From Sphingomonas sp. R-74633 (lineage in GTDB: Bacteria > Pseudomonadota > Alphaproteobacteria > Sphingomonadales > Sphingomonadaceae), in assembly GCF_013416555.1 (NCBI RefSeq), contig NZ_JACCFG010000004.1, positions 62,001-126,000 of the forward strand: 64,000 bases of DNA, written 5' to 3'. The position numbers and the translations under genes are program-made. A model generated the notes under the pieces. The model saw only the letters and a program-made list of their open reading frames with translations. It ran no database searches and had not been told where the DNA came from. This document shows, one piece after another, positions 53,727 through 62,374 of the stretch (position 1 is the first letter of the stretch; each line of letters begins with the position of its first letter).

Positions 53727-54190
53727 ATCGGGTGCTGGACGACATTGAGTGCCGGACGCTCGGCGAAGAGCCAGCCCGAATGGACGCGGTGCCATTGCTT
53801 GTCGAGCTCAAGCACATCGACCTGGACAAAGGCGCCGGTAAGCTGGTCCGTCTCCCAGGGCGCGGTCTTGTCGCAGGCGCGCAGGCGCACGATCACGTCG
53901 CCGATCCGCACCGCTTGGCCCGGCTTCAACTTGAACTCGCGCGCTTCGCCGTTGCGCTTGTTGAGCAGGCCAAGCACCGCGACGCGGTCCTTCATCGGCG
54001 TCGCCGCGGCGTCGTCCACCGCCTTGCCGTCGCGCCCGACGGTGATCACGTCGGCCGTCTTGTTCGAGTCGCCGCCGGTGGTGACGACTTCGTCACTGAC
54101 GCTGTTGTTGGTCACGCCGCCACCGCCCGAGCACGCGCCGAGGGCGAGCAGCAGCCCGGCCGCGGCGGCTCCGGCGTGGCGCGAGATCAT
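53534..54190 (-). CDS. DUF2155 lipoprotein-like protein
   Basis: The 218-residue protein has a lipoprotein-type signal (AAGLLLALGACSGGG), an Asp/Asn-rich linker, and the DUF2155 core LNKRNGEAREFKLKPGQAVRIGDVIVRLRACDKTAPWETDQLTGAFVQVDVLELDKQWHRVHSGWLFAERPALNVVQHPIYDVWPKSC. After DVWPKSC about 50 residues of Ser/Ala/Pro-rich tail follow, and this tail is encoded antisense to the end of aat. It overlaps the NDUFA12-like gene by four bases (ATGA). The pairing of DUF2155, NDUFA12-like and aat is common in alphaproteobacteria; a link to complex I is suggested by position only. Confidence 0.92.
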   Translation of the reverse strand: MISRHAGAAAAGLLLALGACSGGGGVTNNSVSDEVVTTGGDSNKTADVITVGRDGKAVDDAAATPMKDRVAVLGLLNKRNGEAREFKLKPGQAVRIGDVIVRLRACDKTAPWETDQLTGAFVQVDVLELDKQWHRVHSGWLFAERPALNVVQHPIYDVWPKSCAMTFRDSGPDTVPAPAAGGSGSGNASSAKKSPSTEGAPSERPAADSPSAPASNAT

Positions 54191-54579
54191 GCGCCGGGGG
54201 TCCAGGCCTCGTAGTCGCCCGTTGCGGCAGCGCGGTGGCCGCCCTTTTCCAGCGCGCCGCTGGGGCGATAGGCGAGCTGCGAGCCGGTGAGGTTCGGCTC
54301 GGCCGGAATTTCCCAGGTCTTGGGTGCGGGCAGCGCCTGATCGGGCACCGAATCGATCTGGTGGTGCAGCCAGCTGAACCATTCGGGCGGCACGCGGCTC
54401 GCGTCGTTCGAACCGTTGTAGATCACCCAGCGGCGCGTGATGCCGTTGGGGTCTTTGCCGCCCTCATAATAGACGTTGCCGAGCGCGTCCTCGCCCACCT
54501 GCGTCTTGCTGAACAGAGCGAGCCAGGTGCCGAAGGTGGCGCCGTTCCACCAGGTGAAGGGATTAAGATTGAGACCCAT
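54187..54579 (-). CDS. NADH:ubiquinone oxidoreductase 17.2 kDa subunit-like (NDUFA12)
   Basis: The 130-residue soluble protein has the family start NLNPFTWWNGATFGTWLALFSKTQVGEDALGNVYYEGGKD and RRWVIYNGSNDASRVPPEWFSWLHHQID, and ends with the YEAW motif. It is the alphaproteobacterial counterpart of NDUFA12, an accessory subunit on the peripheral arm of respiratory complex I. It is translated with DUF2155 (ATGA overlap). Confidence 0.96.
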   Translation of the reverse strand: MGLNLNPFTWWNGATFGTWLALFSKTQVGEDALGNVYYEGGKDPNGITRRWVIYNGSNDASRVPPEWFSWLHHQIDSVPDQALPAPKTWEIPAEPNLTGSQLAYRPSGALEKGGHRAAATGDYEAWTPGA

Positions 54580-54617
54580 GGGCGCGGATTAGCGGGGAGT
54601 GCCGAGCGAGGCAATCC

Positions 54618-55109
54618 TTACTGCTTGCCCCAGCGCACCTTGTCGCCCGCCTTGATGCCGAGCTTCGCCGACACGCCGGCATTCAGCTCGAGCACCGCCG
54701 ACACCGGTTCGCCGGATACCAGCGTATCCTCGGAGTAAGGCACCGCGTTCTCGGCGATCTTCGCGATCGTGCCGTCGCCGCGGATGAACAGGATGTCGAG
54801 CGCGGTCGGCGTGTTCTTCATCCAGAAGCGCGCCTCGCGGGGCGGACCATCGGCCGGATAGGGCGTGAACAACATGCCGCCGTCCTGCGGGATATTGGTG
54901 CGGAACATTAGCCCGCGCTCCTGCTCGGCGGCGGTGCGGGCCAGTTCTGTGTGAAAGACGCGGGGACCGCCGGCGCTGTCGATCGTCACATCGATCTTCG
55001 CCGCCGCCTGCGAGGTGACCGGGCCGCGCAACGGCTCGCCAAGCGATACGCCCGAGGCGAACAACACCGAAGCGGCGAGCGCCGCCCCCAACCCACGCAC
55101 GAACTTCAT
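54618..55109 (-). CDS. DUF192 secreted protein
   Basis: The 163-residue protein has a Sec signal (about 1-24) and a DUF192 domain: HTELARTAAEQERGLMFRTNIPQDGGMLFTPYPADGPPREARFWMKNTPTALDILFIRGDGTIAKI, ending VLELNAGVSAKLGIKAGDKV. The ERGLMFR and FWMKNT motifs are diagnostic. The function is unknown. It follows the double cold-shock gene by four bases and precedes the NDUFA12-like gene in the same direction. Confidence 0.93.
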   Translation of the reverse strand: MKFVRGLGAALAASVLFASGVSLGEPLRGPVTSQAAAKIDVTIDSAGGPRVFHTELARTAAEQERGLMFRTNIPQDGGMLFTPYPADGPPREARFWMKNTPTALDILFIRGDGTIAKIAENAVPYSEDTLVSGEPVSAVLELNAGVSAKLGIKAGDKVRWGKQ

Positions 55110-55113
55110 CTGC

Positions 55114-55698
55114 TTAGCTGGTCCTTTCGACCGCCACGGCTAGCGGCCCTTTTTCGCCATCGACGATGCGCGCGACGAGCGGCTGGCCGGGCTCGACTTC
55201 CTCGATCTCCGCGCGGCGCAACGTCTCCATATGGACGAATATATCCGCCGAGTCGGCATCGCGCACCAGGAATCCATAACCCTTGAGGCGATTGAACCAT
55301 TTGACGGTGACTGCCTCGGGCGGCCCCGCCGTCTCGATCAGCTTCACCCGGTCCGCGCGCTCGGCGGGGCGCTTGGGCGCCTCGATCGCTTGGCTGAGAT
55401 CGATCGAGATGATCTCGCGCGCCTGCAGGCCGCGCTGGCGCTTGACCGCAGTGCACTCCACCCGCGCGCCCTCGGGCAGCGAGCGGCGGCCATGATCCTG
55501 CAACACCGTGAAATGGATGAGAATGTCGCCCACGGCAGCGTCATCGGCGACAAGAAAGCCGAACCCCCGTGTGACGTCGAACCATTTTACGACACCGGCA
55601 AAGACCTGGTTGTCGTCCCCCTGGTCCGCGCCAATCCCCTCTTCCAAGTTCGGCGCGTCTATATATTCGTTCTGCGCAACCTGTTGGTCAGCACGCAT
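55114..55698 (-). CDS. Double cold-shock-domain protein
   Basis: The 194-residue protein has two cold-shock domains joined by a linker: the first, about 33-100, has [19 protein letters not shown] and [10 protein letters not shown] (RNP1 and RNP2); the second, about 128-193, has [20 protein letters not shown] and [10 protein letters not shown]. Two-domain CspA-like proteins are typical of alphaproteobacteria and bind single-stranded RNA or DNA, often under stress or in stationary phase. A TTCCAT-AA-ATGGAA dyad at 55736-55749 lies upstream and may regulate it. The DUF192 gene follows closely. Confidence 0.93.
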   Translation of the reverse strand: MRADQQVAQNEYIDAPNLEEGIGADQGDDNQVFAGVVKWFDVTRGFGFLVADDAAVGDILIHFTVLQDHGRRSLPEGARVECTAVKRQRGLQAREIISIDLSQAIEAPKRPAERADRVKLIETAGPPEAVTVKWFNRLKGYGFLVRDADSADIFVHMETLRRAEIEEVEPGQPLVARIVDGEKGPLAVAVERTS

Positions 55699-55771
55699 TT
55701 TCCAGTCCCCCGAAGGGCGAGCTTAACATAGTATTTTCCATAAATGGAATTGCCTTTGTTGCTGATCGGTA

Positions 55772-56299
55772 TCAAGCGGCGCCAAGTGTGTCTTCCGGGT
55801 CATCTCCCGGCGCCATGCGCACGATAGCGCGGGCCAGGCCGGGTGCGTGGCCGGCGCGGATCATCGCCCCCATCCACTTCTCCTGCAGCACCCGGTCCGC
55901 CGCCTCGCGGGCATAGGGGCCGATCCGCTTGCGCCGGGCAAAGGCGATCGCACTGGCCGTGCCGTCCTCGGCGATCGCCGGCTCGGCATCGCTCTCCTCC
56001 ACGCCATCGAACCGAAGCGCCTGGCGCACCCGCCGCGCCCCCAGCCCGCGACGCGCCATCGCGCCGGCCTTGGATTCGGCATAGAGCCGGTCGTTGACAT
56101 AGCCGAGGTCGACCATGCGCTGCGCAAGCCCCTCAACATCCGGCGATTTTTCTCCGCCCCACCCACGCTCGCGGAGTTTTCGGGACAGATAGGTCGCCAG
56201 TTTGACCCTTGTCGTAGCGTAACGTTCGACATAGCGGAGCGCATAACGCTCCAGATCGGCGCTGTTCAGCGGTGGCAAGGGGCGTCTCGGGGCGGTCAT
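55772..56299 (-). CDS. recX: RecA regulator RecX
   Basis: RecX binds RecA filaments and limits their extension. The 175-residue protein has the helical repeats of the family: LERYALRYVERYATTRVKLATYLSRKLRERGW, VEGLAQRMVDLGYVNDRLYAESKAGAMARRGLGARRVRQAL and RILQEKWMGAMIRAGH-type end. The ATG at 56299 (MTAPRRPLPPLNSADLERYAL) is preferred to an upstream start at 56398. recA is not in the window. Confidence 0.9.
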   Translation of the reverse strand: MTAPRRPLPPLNSADLERYALRYVERYATTRVKLATYLSRKLRERGWGGEKSPDVEGLAQRMVDLGYVNDRLYAESKAGAMARRGLGARRVRQALRFDGVEESDAEPAIAEDGTASAIAFARRKRIGPYAREAADRVLQEKWMGAMIRAGHAPGLARAIVRMAPGDDPEDTLGAA

Positions 56300-56466
56300 G
56301 CGCCATGATTGTGCCACACTGGCAACCGATTTTGAACGACAGTGCGTAGCAGAGGCTAGCCTCAAATTTCGTCGTGGGGGCACGACGTTGGCTACCACGC
56401 AGGGGCACGGAATAAAGAATGGTATTGGACGTTAAGGGATCGCACGAGGCAGAGAAGGAAGCGGGA

Positions 56467-58191
56467 ATGCTCGCGCCTACGCCTACTGACGACAGCCTGC
56501 CGCGTCGCCTTGCGGATTTCGAAACGCTGGGCGAAGCGCTCGACTATGCCTCCCAGGGCAAGCGCGGGCTCAACTTCCACGATGCGCGCGGGAATCTCGT
56601 GCGCCCCTATCCGTTTGCGGAACTGCGCGAGGATTCGCTGAAGCAGGCCCAGCGCCTGATCGCGGCCGGCGTGCAGCCCAACGACCGCATCGCACTGATC
56701 GCGGAGACGGGCATCGAGTTCGCAAGCCTGTTCTTCGGCTGCATCTATGCCGGCGCCTGGCCGGTGCCGCTGCCGCTGCCGACCAGCTTCGGCGGCGCCC
56801 AGTCTTATATCGACCAGCTCAGCGTCCAGCTGCAGAGCTGCGATCCCTCGATGCTGATCTACCCGCCCGAAATCGGCGCGATGTGTGCCGAGGCCGCACG
56901 CGCCAATGACGTGCCGGGGATCGACTGGTCCGAGTTCGGCCAGCGCGAGGCGGTGCAGACCGAGCTGCCCAAGGCGAAGACCGACGACATCGCCTATCTC
57001 CAATATTCGAGCGGCTCGACGCGCTTCCCGCATGGCGTGGCGATCACCCATCATGCGCTGCTCAACAATCTGGCGGCGCACAGCCACGGCATGAAGGTGA
57101 CCGACGGCGACCGCTGCGTCTCCTGGCTGCCCTGGTACCATGACATGGGCCTGGTCGGCTGCCTGCTCTCGGTCGTCGCCAACCAGGTCTCGACCGATTA
57201 CCTGAAGACCGAGGATTTCGCCCGGCGCCCGCTCGCCTGGCTCGACCTCATCAGCCGCAACCCGGGCACGACGCTCAGCTATTCGCCGACCTTCGGCTAC
57301 GACATCTGCGCCCGCCGCATGTCGAGCCAGACCAAGGCCAGCGAGCGCTTCGACCTGAGCCGCTGGCGTGTCGCCGGCAACGGCGCCGACATGATCCGCC
57401 CGGACGTGATGCAGTCGTTCGTCGACGCCTTCGCCGATGCGGGCTTCAAGGCGACTGCCTTCCTGCCGAGCTACGGCCTGGCCGAAGCCACCCTCGCCGT
57501 TTCGATCATGCCGCCGGGCGAAGGCATCATGGTCGAGCTGGTCGAGGAGACCCAGCTTTCCGGCGGTGAAGTCGCCCGTGGCGACCGCCCGCAGCGCTTC
57601 CGCGCGATCGTCAATTGCGGCGTGCCTGCCCGCGACATGACGATCGAGATCCGGGAGGAAGACGGCACGCCGCTTCCCGAAAAGGCGATCGGCAAGGTCT
57701 GGTGCAAGGGCCCGAGCGTGATGGTCGGCTATTTCCGCGATCAGGAGGCGACCGACGCCTGCCTGAAGGACGGTTGGCTCGACACCGGCGACATGGGCTA
57801 CATGAGCGACGGCTACATCTACATCGTCGGCCGCGCCAAGGACATGATCATCATCAACGGCAAGAACCACTGGCCCCAGGATATCGAATGGGCCGTGGAG
57901 CAGCTGCCGGCGTTCAAGCAGGGCGACGTTGCCGCCTTCGCGATCACCACCCCGGGCGGCGAAGAGACGCCGGCGGTGCTGGTCCAGTGCCGCACCTCGG
58001 ACGAAGGCGAGCGCCTGCGCCTGCGCGACGAGATCCGCGAGCGGGTCCGTTCGGTGACCGGCATGAACTGCGTGATCGAGCTCGTGCCCCCGCGCACGCT
58101 GCCGCGCACCAGCTCGGGCAAGCTCTCGCGTGCCAAGGCGCGCAACCTGTACCTGAACGGCGAGATCAAGCCCTACGCGCTGGCCGCGTAA
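56467..58191 (+). CDS. Fatty acyl-AMP ligase/acyl-ACP synthetase-like enzyme
   Basis: The 574-residue adenylating enzyme activates a fatty acid as acyl-AMP. AMP-binding motifs are YLQYSSGSTRFPHGVAITH (A3), FLPSYGLAEATLAVS (A5), GWLDTGDMGYMSDGYIYIVGRAKDMIIINGKN (A7-A8) and PRTSSGKLSRAKA (A10 lysine). The PLPTSFGG segment and overall length fit fatty acyl-AMP ligases, which load carrier proteins, rather than acyl-CoA synthetases. ATG at 56467 has AAGGA seven bases upstream and gives MLAPTPTDDSLPRR; an ATG at 56419 is the alternative. In Caulobacter-type sphingolipid synthesis such an enzyme loads a dedicated ACP, but no spt or ACP gene is nearby. Confidence 0.9.
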   Translation: MLAPTPTDDSLPRRLADFETLGEALDYASQGKRGLNFHDARGNLVRPYPFAELREDSLKQAQRLIAAGVQPNDRIALIAETGIEFASLFFGCIYAGAWPVPLPLPTSFGGAQSYIDQLSVQLQSCDPSMLIYPPEIGAMCAEAARANDVPGIDWSEFGQREAVQTELPKAKTDDIAYLQYSSGSTRFPHGVAITHHALLNNLAAHSHGMKVTDGDRCVSWLPWYHDMGLVGCLLSVVANQVSTDYLKTEDFARRPLAWLDLISRNPGTTLSYSPTFGYDICARRMSSQTKASERFDLSRWRVAGNGADMIRPDVMQSFVDAFADAGFKATAFLPSYGLAEATLAVSIMPPGEGIMVELVEETQLSGGEVARGDRPQRFRAIVNCGVPARDMTIEIREEDGTPLPEKAIGKVWCKGPSVMVGYFRDQEATDACLKDGWLDTGDMGYMSDGYIYIVGRAKDMIIINGKNHWPQDIEWAVEQLPAFKQGDVAAFAITTPGGEETPAVLVQCRTSDEGERLRLRDEIRERVRSVTGMNCVIELVPPRTLPRTSSGKLSRAKARNLYLNGEIKPYALAA

Positions 58192-58218
58192 GGGCTTTCA
58201 GACCTGACATCGAAGCAC

Positions 58219-58320
58219 TGCTCCCCGGCGAAGGCCGGGGTCCAGTTGCCATGTCGCTCGAGAGGGGCTTCCAATCTCGATAGTTCGCCGATACTGGGCC
58301 CCGGCCTTCGCCGGGGAGCA
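58219..58320. repeat. Inverted pair of REP-like palindromes
   Basis: Two 28-bp copies, 58219-58246 and 58293-58320, are inverted with 27 of 28 bases matching and a 46-base spacer. Each contains the core CCCCGGCGAAGGCCGGGG, itself a near-palindrome, also present at 49561-49578. The pair sits between the converging acyl-AMP ligase and map genes and probably serves as a terminator; the arrangement resembles a BIME. Confidence 0.85.
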
Positions 58321-58581
58321 GGCACTTCCAACATCGCGCTTTTGGCCGACTCGCCAAAGGACATGAAGTACCCGCCCAAAGCAGGGTTTCACGGCGCTTG
58401 CGTTGACACAGTTCGGGGAAACGGCGCGCATCTCGCAACATCCTTACGCGGGCGGGATCCTATCTTTCCTACAAATCAAAGAGCGGCTGGGAGCCAGGCC
58501 CGGCCGCAATAGGCAAGCAGGCGAAATCCTACATTGCAAGCACCTGGCGGCTCGCCTTCCTGTTATTTCAACGGGCCAGGC
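58321..58581. other. Intergenic space, nothing recognised
   Basis: This stretch between the REP pair and the map stop codon has no gene-like frame and no clear regulatory motif on either strand. Confidence 0.5.
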
Positions 58582-59370
58582 TCACGCCGCCAGCTTCATC
58601 CGCCTGAGCATGTCCTGCTCGTCCGGGCGCAGCGTCAGCACGCGCACGCCGGACGCGGTCACCGCCACCGTGTGCTCGAACTGCGCGGAGAGCGAGCCGT
58701 CCTGCGTCACCACGGTCCAGCCATCGTCCTCGGTGCGCACGCCGCGGCGGCCGCGGTTGAGCATCGGCTCGATCGTGAAGACCATGCCCTCGCGCAGCAC
58801 CACGCCGGTGCCCGGCTTGCCGAAATGGAGGATCTGCGGGTCCTCGTGCATCTCGCGGCCGATGCCATGGCCGCAATATTCGCGGACCACCGAATAGCCG
58901 AGCCGCTTGGCATGGCGCTCGATCGCCCAGCCGATATCGCCCGTCCGCGCCCCCGGGCGGACCGCCGCGATGCCGAGCCACATCGCCTCATAGGTGCCCT
59001 GGACCAGCCGCCGCGCGGCCGGCTCGACCGCGCCGACAAGGTAGGTCTTGCTCGAATCGGCGATGAAGCCGTTCTTCTCGAGCGTGATGTCGAAATTGAC
59101 GATGTCGCCGTCGCGCAGCACGTCCGAGGGCGACGGCACGCCGTGGCAGACCACCTGGTTCACCGAAGAATTCAGCACGAAAGCAAAGCCATACTGGCCC
59201 TTGCTCGCAGGACGCGCCTGAAGGTCGTCGGTGATGAACCGCTCGACCATCGTATCGATCTCGAGCGTCGACTTGCCCGCGAGCGGAGTCGTGTCGATCA
59301 GGCCGAACACCGAGGCGAGCAGCCGGCCCGATTCGGCCAGCAGCGCGACTTCCTCAGGCTGCTTCGTCAT
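58582..59370 (-). CDS. map: Methionine aminopeptidase, type I
   Basis: Map removes the initiator methionine. The 262-residue protein has the five metal ligands of type I enzymes: Asp in VNFDITLEKNGFIADSSK (two Asp), His in CGHGIGREMHEDP, Glu in FTIEPML and Glu in SAQFEHTVAVT, plus the substrate His in VVCHGVPS. The ATG at 59370 gives MTKQPEEVALLAESGRLLASV. It starts inside the ParD-like gene (17-base overlap in another frame), so both are made from one transcript. Confidence 0.96.
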   Translation of the reverse strand: MTKQPEEVALLAESGRLLASVFGLIDTTPLAGKSTLEIDTMVERFITDDLQARPASKGQYGFAFVLNSSVNQVVCHGVPSPSDVLRDGDIVNFDITLEKNGFIADSSKTYLVGAVEPAARRLVQGTYEAMWLGIAAVRPGARTGDIGWAIERHAKRLGYSVVREYCGHGIGREMHEDPQILHFGKPGTGVVLREGMVFTIEPMLNRGRRGVRTEDDGWTVVTQDGSLSAQFEHTVAVTASGVRVLTLRPDEQDMLRRMKLAA

Positions 59371-59578
59371 GCGCCACCAGGGCAAGCGGCGGCGCCTTGA
59401 ACCCCGCGGCATTCATCTCGCGCTCGATGACCTCACTGAAGCTGAGCGTCGGATTGGTTTCGCACAGCATGCCGATCTTGATCCAGAAAGCGGCCTGCGC
59501 ATTGATCGAGCGGCACGACACCTTGCTCGCCCGGCGGAGCTGATCGTGCAGCTCTTCTTCGATGTTCACGATGCCCAT
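59354..59578 (-). CDS. ParD-like antitoxin-family protein
   Basis: The 74-residue protein MGIVNIEEELHDQLRRASKVSCRSINAQAAFWIKIGMLCETNPTLSFSEVIEREM fits the ParD-like family: an N-terminal ribbon-helix-helix for DNA binding and a short tail. ATG at 59578 has GGGAG eight bases upstream. There is no ParE toxin beside it; instead its 3' end overlaps map by 17 bases. A nested palindrome (59590-59626) lies directly upstream and is a likely autoregulatory operator. Confidence 0.85.
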   Translation of the reverse strand: MGIVNIEEELHDQLRRASKVSCRSINAQAAFWIKIGMLCETNPTLSFSEVIEREMNAAGFKAPPLALVAHDEAA

Positions 59579-59589
59579 CGGGCACTCCC

Positions 59590-59626
59590 CATATGATTCA
59601 TATACGGATCGTATATGTTTCATATG
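59590..59626. promoter_or_regulatory. Nested palindromic operator upstream of the ParD-like/map operon
   Basis: The 37-bp element reads CATATG, ATT, CATATACG-GAT-CGTATATG, TTT, CATATG. The inner dyad has perfect 8-bp arms, and the outer CATATG boxes are each palindromic and symmetric about the same centre. It lies 12 bases before the ParD-like start, an AT-rich island where a ribbon-helix-helix protein would bind and cover the promoter. Confidence 0.7.
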
Positions 59627-59726
59627 CGCATAAGCCAAGCCCGGCCCGCGTTTCGCACACAAAAATCAGCGTTTTCCGGATCGCCGCCTAACCTCTCGTC
59701 AACCACCCTCGCGCTACACCCTTTGG

Positions 59727-62090
59727 GTGAACAGCCAGACGACCTCGCAATTCGCCCGGCCGCGCATCGATGCGCGAGCACTTCTGGGCCTGTACGACCC
59801 CGCGGACACCACCGACTGGGGGCCGATCCGCGCGGCCCAGCTTCATGCCGGCAGCCAGCTGGCACTGTTCATGCTCGCCGCGAACGTGATTGGCGCCTCG
59901 CTCGTCACCATGATCCTCGCGCCGCTGGTGCCGCTGTGGCAACTGGCGAGCTGGAGCGCGATCGTCGCCGCGGTGGGCGCCACCGTTGCATTCCGCCGCC
60001 TCGCCCGCCGCCACCGCGAAGCAGTGACCGCGACGCTGGGCGATGTGCGCGACACGCTGCTCGACGGGATCGCGCTGGGCGCGGTCTGGTCGATCCCGCC
60101 GCTCGCCTTTGGCCATCTCGTCGACGCCAATGCCGCGCTCGGCCTGTGGATCGTGCTGTCGCTGCTGATGACCGCCAGCGCCGTCGCCATGGCCGCGCTG
60201 CCGCTCGCCACCATCTCCTTCGTCATGATCGTCGGCACCGCGCTGGTGGCGACGCTTTCACTGATCGCCTCGCCGATGCTCGCAGCTGCCGCCGGGCTCT
60301 TCACCGTGCTGCTCGCGATGGCGACCTTCGCCCGCGGCAAGGCGCTGGTGGTGATCCGGGCCGGCGAGATCGCGATTGCCGACCGCGACGAGACGCTGAG
60401 CCTGCTCCTGCGCGAGACCGAGCGCGAGGGCGAGGCCGACTGGTTGTGGGAAATCGATGCGCAGCGCCGCGTCGCCCGCGCCAATCCGCGCTTCTCCAAG
60501 TCGCTCGGTGTCGATCCCAAGACGATCAACGGCACCCCTTTCCTCCAGGTGCTGGCCGGGCCGACCTGGGAAGATGGCAATTTCGCCCCCGGGCTGCGCG
60601 AGCTGGCCGAGAAGCTGAAGACGCGCGACGCCTTCCACGACCTGCTGCTGCCCGTGCTCGTCAATGGCGAGGAGCGCTGGTGGGAGATGTCCGCCGGCCC
60701 GCGCTATGACGATGGCGGCGCGTTCATCGGCTTCCGCGGCGTCGGCTCGGACGTGACCGAGGCGCGCAAATCGGCCGACCAGATCAGCAAGATGGCGCGG
60801 TTCGACACGCTGACCGGCCTTCCCAACCGCCTGCTGCTCAACGAGACGCTGGCGCGCGCGATGAGCGAAGCGGACAAATGGGGCTCGCGCTGCGCCTTCA
60901 TGATGATCGATCTCGATCGCTTCAAGGCAGTGAACGACACGCTGGGCCACCCGGTGGGCGACCGGCTGCTGATGCGCGTCTCCGAGCGCCTCAAGCATCT
61001 GATGAGCGACAATGAGATGATCGGGCGCCTCGGCGGCGACGAATTCGCCGTGGTGGTGCGCGACGCGACCGATACCGCGGGCATCGAACGGCTGGCCCAG
61101 TCGATCATCGACACGGTCTCGCGCCCCTATGAGATCGACCAGAACACGCTGTTCATCGGCGCCTCGGTCGGCCTCGCCATCGGTCCGCGCGACGGGCGCA
61201 CTGCCGAGATGCTGATCCGCTCGGCCGATCTCGCACTCTATCGCTCCAAGGATGCCGGCGGCGGCGCCTATCACAGCTATGAGCCGCAGCTGCACATGGC
61301 CGCCGAGGAGCGCCGCGTGCTCGAAATCGCACTGCGCAGCGCGATCGAGAACGGCGAGATGCACCTCAACTACCAGCCGGTGGTGCAGGCCGACACGGGC
61401 ACGCTGGCGGGCTTCGAGGCGCTGCTGCGCTGGACGCATCCGGAGTTCGGCGTGGTCTCCCCCGCCAAGTTCGTACCGCTGGCCGAGGATGCCCGGCTGA
61501 TCCCGGCGATCGGTGAATGGGTGCTGCGCGTCGCCTGCGAGGAAGCGGCGAAGTGGGATTCGCAGATCCGCGTCGCAGTGAACGTCAGCCCCGAGCAGCT
61601 CCACTCCCCAGCTTTCGTCACGATCGTCGCACAGGCGCTCGCCCAGTCGGGCCTGCCCGCCGAGCGGCTCGAGCTGGAAGTGACCGAGAGCGTGTTCATG
61701 CGCGAAGGCACCCAGGCGATCCAGGTGCTCGAAAAGGTGCTCGAGCTCGGCGTGAAGCTGAGCCTCGACGATTTCGGCACCGGCTATTCCTCGCTCGGCT
61801 ATCTGGCGCACACGCGGTTCAGCACGATCAAGATCGACCGCAGCTTCGTGCAGGGCGCGTCGAAGGGCACCAAGGAAGCGATCGCGATCATTCGCGCAGT
61901 GGTGGCGCTCGCCGACAGCCTGGGCATGGCGACGACCGCTGAAGGCGTGGAGACCGAAGAAGAGCACATCATGGTCCAGCAGCTCGGCTGCACCAAGGTG
62001 CAGGGCTATTATTTCGGCCGCCCCCTCCCCGTGCAGGAAGCGCGCGCACTCGCCGTCCGCCCGCGCGGCGGAGAGAGCGCGGCTGCGTGA
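59727..62090 (+). CDS. Membrane GGDEF-EAL protein (cyclic di-GMP turnover)
   Basis: The 787-residue protein has about six N-terminal membrane helices (roughly residues 45-215), a PAS-like domain (about 240-350: WLWEIDAQRRVARANPRFSKSLGVDP), a GGDEF domain with intact GGDEF at 436-440 (RLGGDEFAVV), and an EAL domain with Glu564-Ala565-Leu566 (GFEALLRW), DDFGTGYSSLGYL and EGVETEEE. Both active sites look intact, so it could make and break cyclic di-GMP. The start is a GTG at 59727 after CTTTGG, with a weak ribosome site. It is divergent from the ParD-like/map operon. Confidence 0.95.
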   Translation: MNSQTTSQFARPRIDARALLGLYDPADTTDWGPIRAAQLHAGSQLALFMLAANVIGASLVTMILAPLVPLWQLASWSAIVAAVGATVAFRRLARRHREAVTATLGDVRDTLLDGIALGAVWSIPPLAFGHLVDANAALGLWIVLSLLMTASAVAMAALPLATISFVMIVGTALVATLSLIASPMLAAAAGLFTVLLAMATFARGKALVVIRAGEIAIADRDETLSLLLRETEREGEADWLWEIDAQRRVARANPRFSKSLGVDPKTINGTPFLQVLAGPTWEDGNFAPGLRELAEKLKTRDAFHDLLLPVLVNGEERWWEMSAGPRYDDGGAFIGFRGVGSDVTEARKSADQISKMARFDTLTGLPNRLLLNETLARAMSEADKWGSRCAFMMIDLDRFKAVNDTLGHPVGDRLLMRVSERLKHLMSDNEMIGRLGGDEFAVVVRDATDTAGIERLAQSIIDTVSRPYEIDQNTLFIGASVGLAIGPRDGRTAEMLIRSADLALYRSKDAGGGAYHSYEPQLHMAAEERRVLEIALRSAIENGEMHLNYQPVVQADTGTLAGFEALLRWTHPEFGVVSPAKFVPLAEDARLIPAIGEWVLRVACEEAAKWDSQIRVAVNVSPEQLHSPAFVTIVAQALAQSGLPAERLELEVTESVFMREGTQAIQVLEKVLELGVKLSLDDFGTGYSSLGYLAHTRFSTIKIDRSFVQGASKGTKEAIAIIRAVVALADSLGMATTAEGVETEEEHIMVQQLGCTKVQGYYFGRPLPVQEARALAVRPRGGESAAA

Positions 62091-62151
62091 AAAAGGCTGG
62101 CGGAACTGGCTTGCCCCGGCCGCCAGTCCCCGCTAGAGCCACCCACCGCAC

Positions 62152-62228
62152 AGGGGCGTAGCTCAGCTGGTTAGAGCGTCGGTCTCCAAAACCGAAGGCC
62201 CTCGGTTCGAATCCGAGCGCCCCTGCCA
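62152..62228 (+). tRNA. tRNA-Trp (anticodon CCA)
   Basis: A 77-base cloverleaf includes an encoded 3' CCA. The acceptor stem AGGGGCG pairs with CGCCCCT, the anticodon stem TCGGT pairs with ACCGA around loop CTCCAAA (anticodon CCA at 62186-62188), and the T arm is CTCGG-TTCGAAT-CCGAG. The D arm is GCTC-AGCTGGTTA-GAGC. In many proteobacteria secE and nusG follow tRNA-Trp; here they do not. Confidence 0.97.
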
Positions 62229-62304
62229 TTGCGATATTTTTCAAGAACTTAGAGAACAAACCGGCGAGACTGACCCTCGCCGCCGCGGATCCGCGCCCGC
62301 TCGT

Positions 62305-62341
62305 CAAAAAAACGGCCAGGCAGCCGGGCGCATGTGCGCCC
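62305..62341 (-). terminator. Possible terminator after the sulfatase gene
   Basis: On the minus strand a perfect palindrome GGGCGCA-CA-TGCGCCC (62326-62341) is followed, 11 bases later, by CGGC-TGCCTG-GCCG and seven T. The second stem is short, so the call is tentative. Confidence 0.4.
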
Positions 62342-62374
62342 CGGCATACCCGGCCATCCTGCCCGAAAGGGCGA

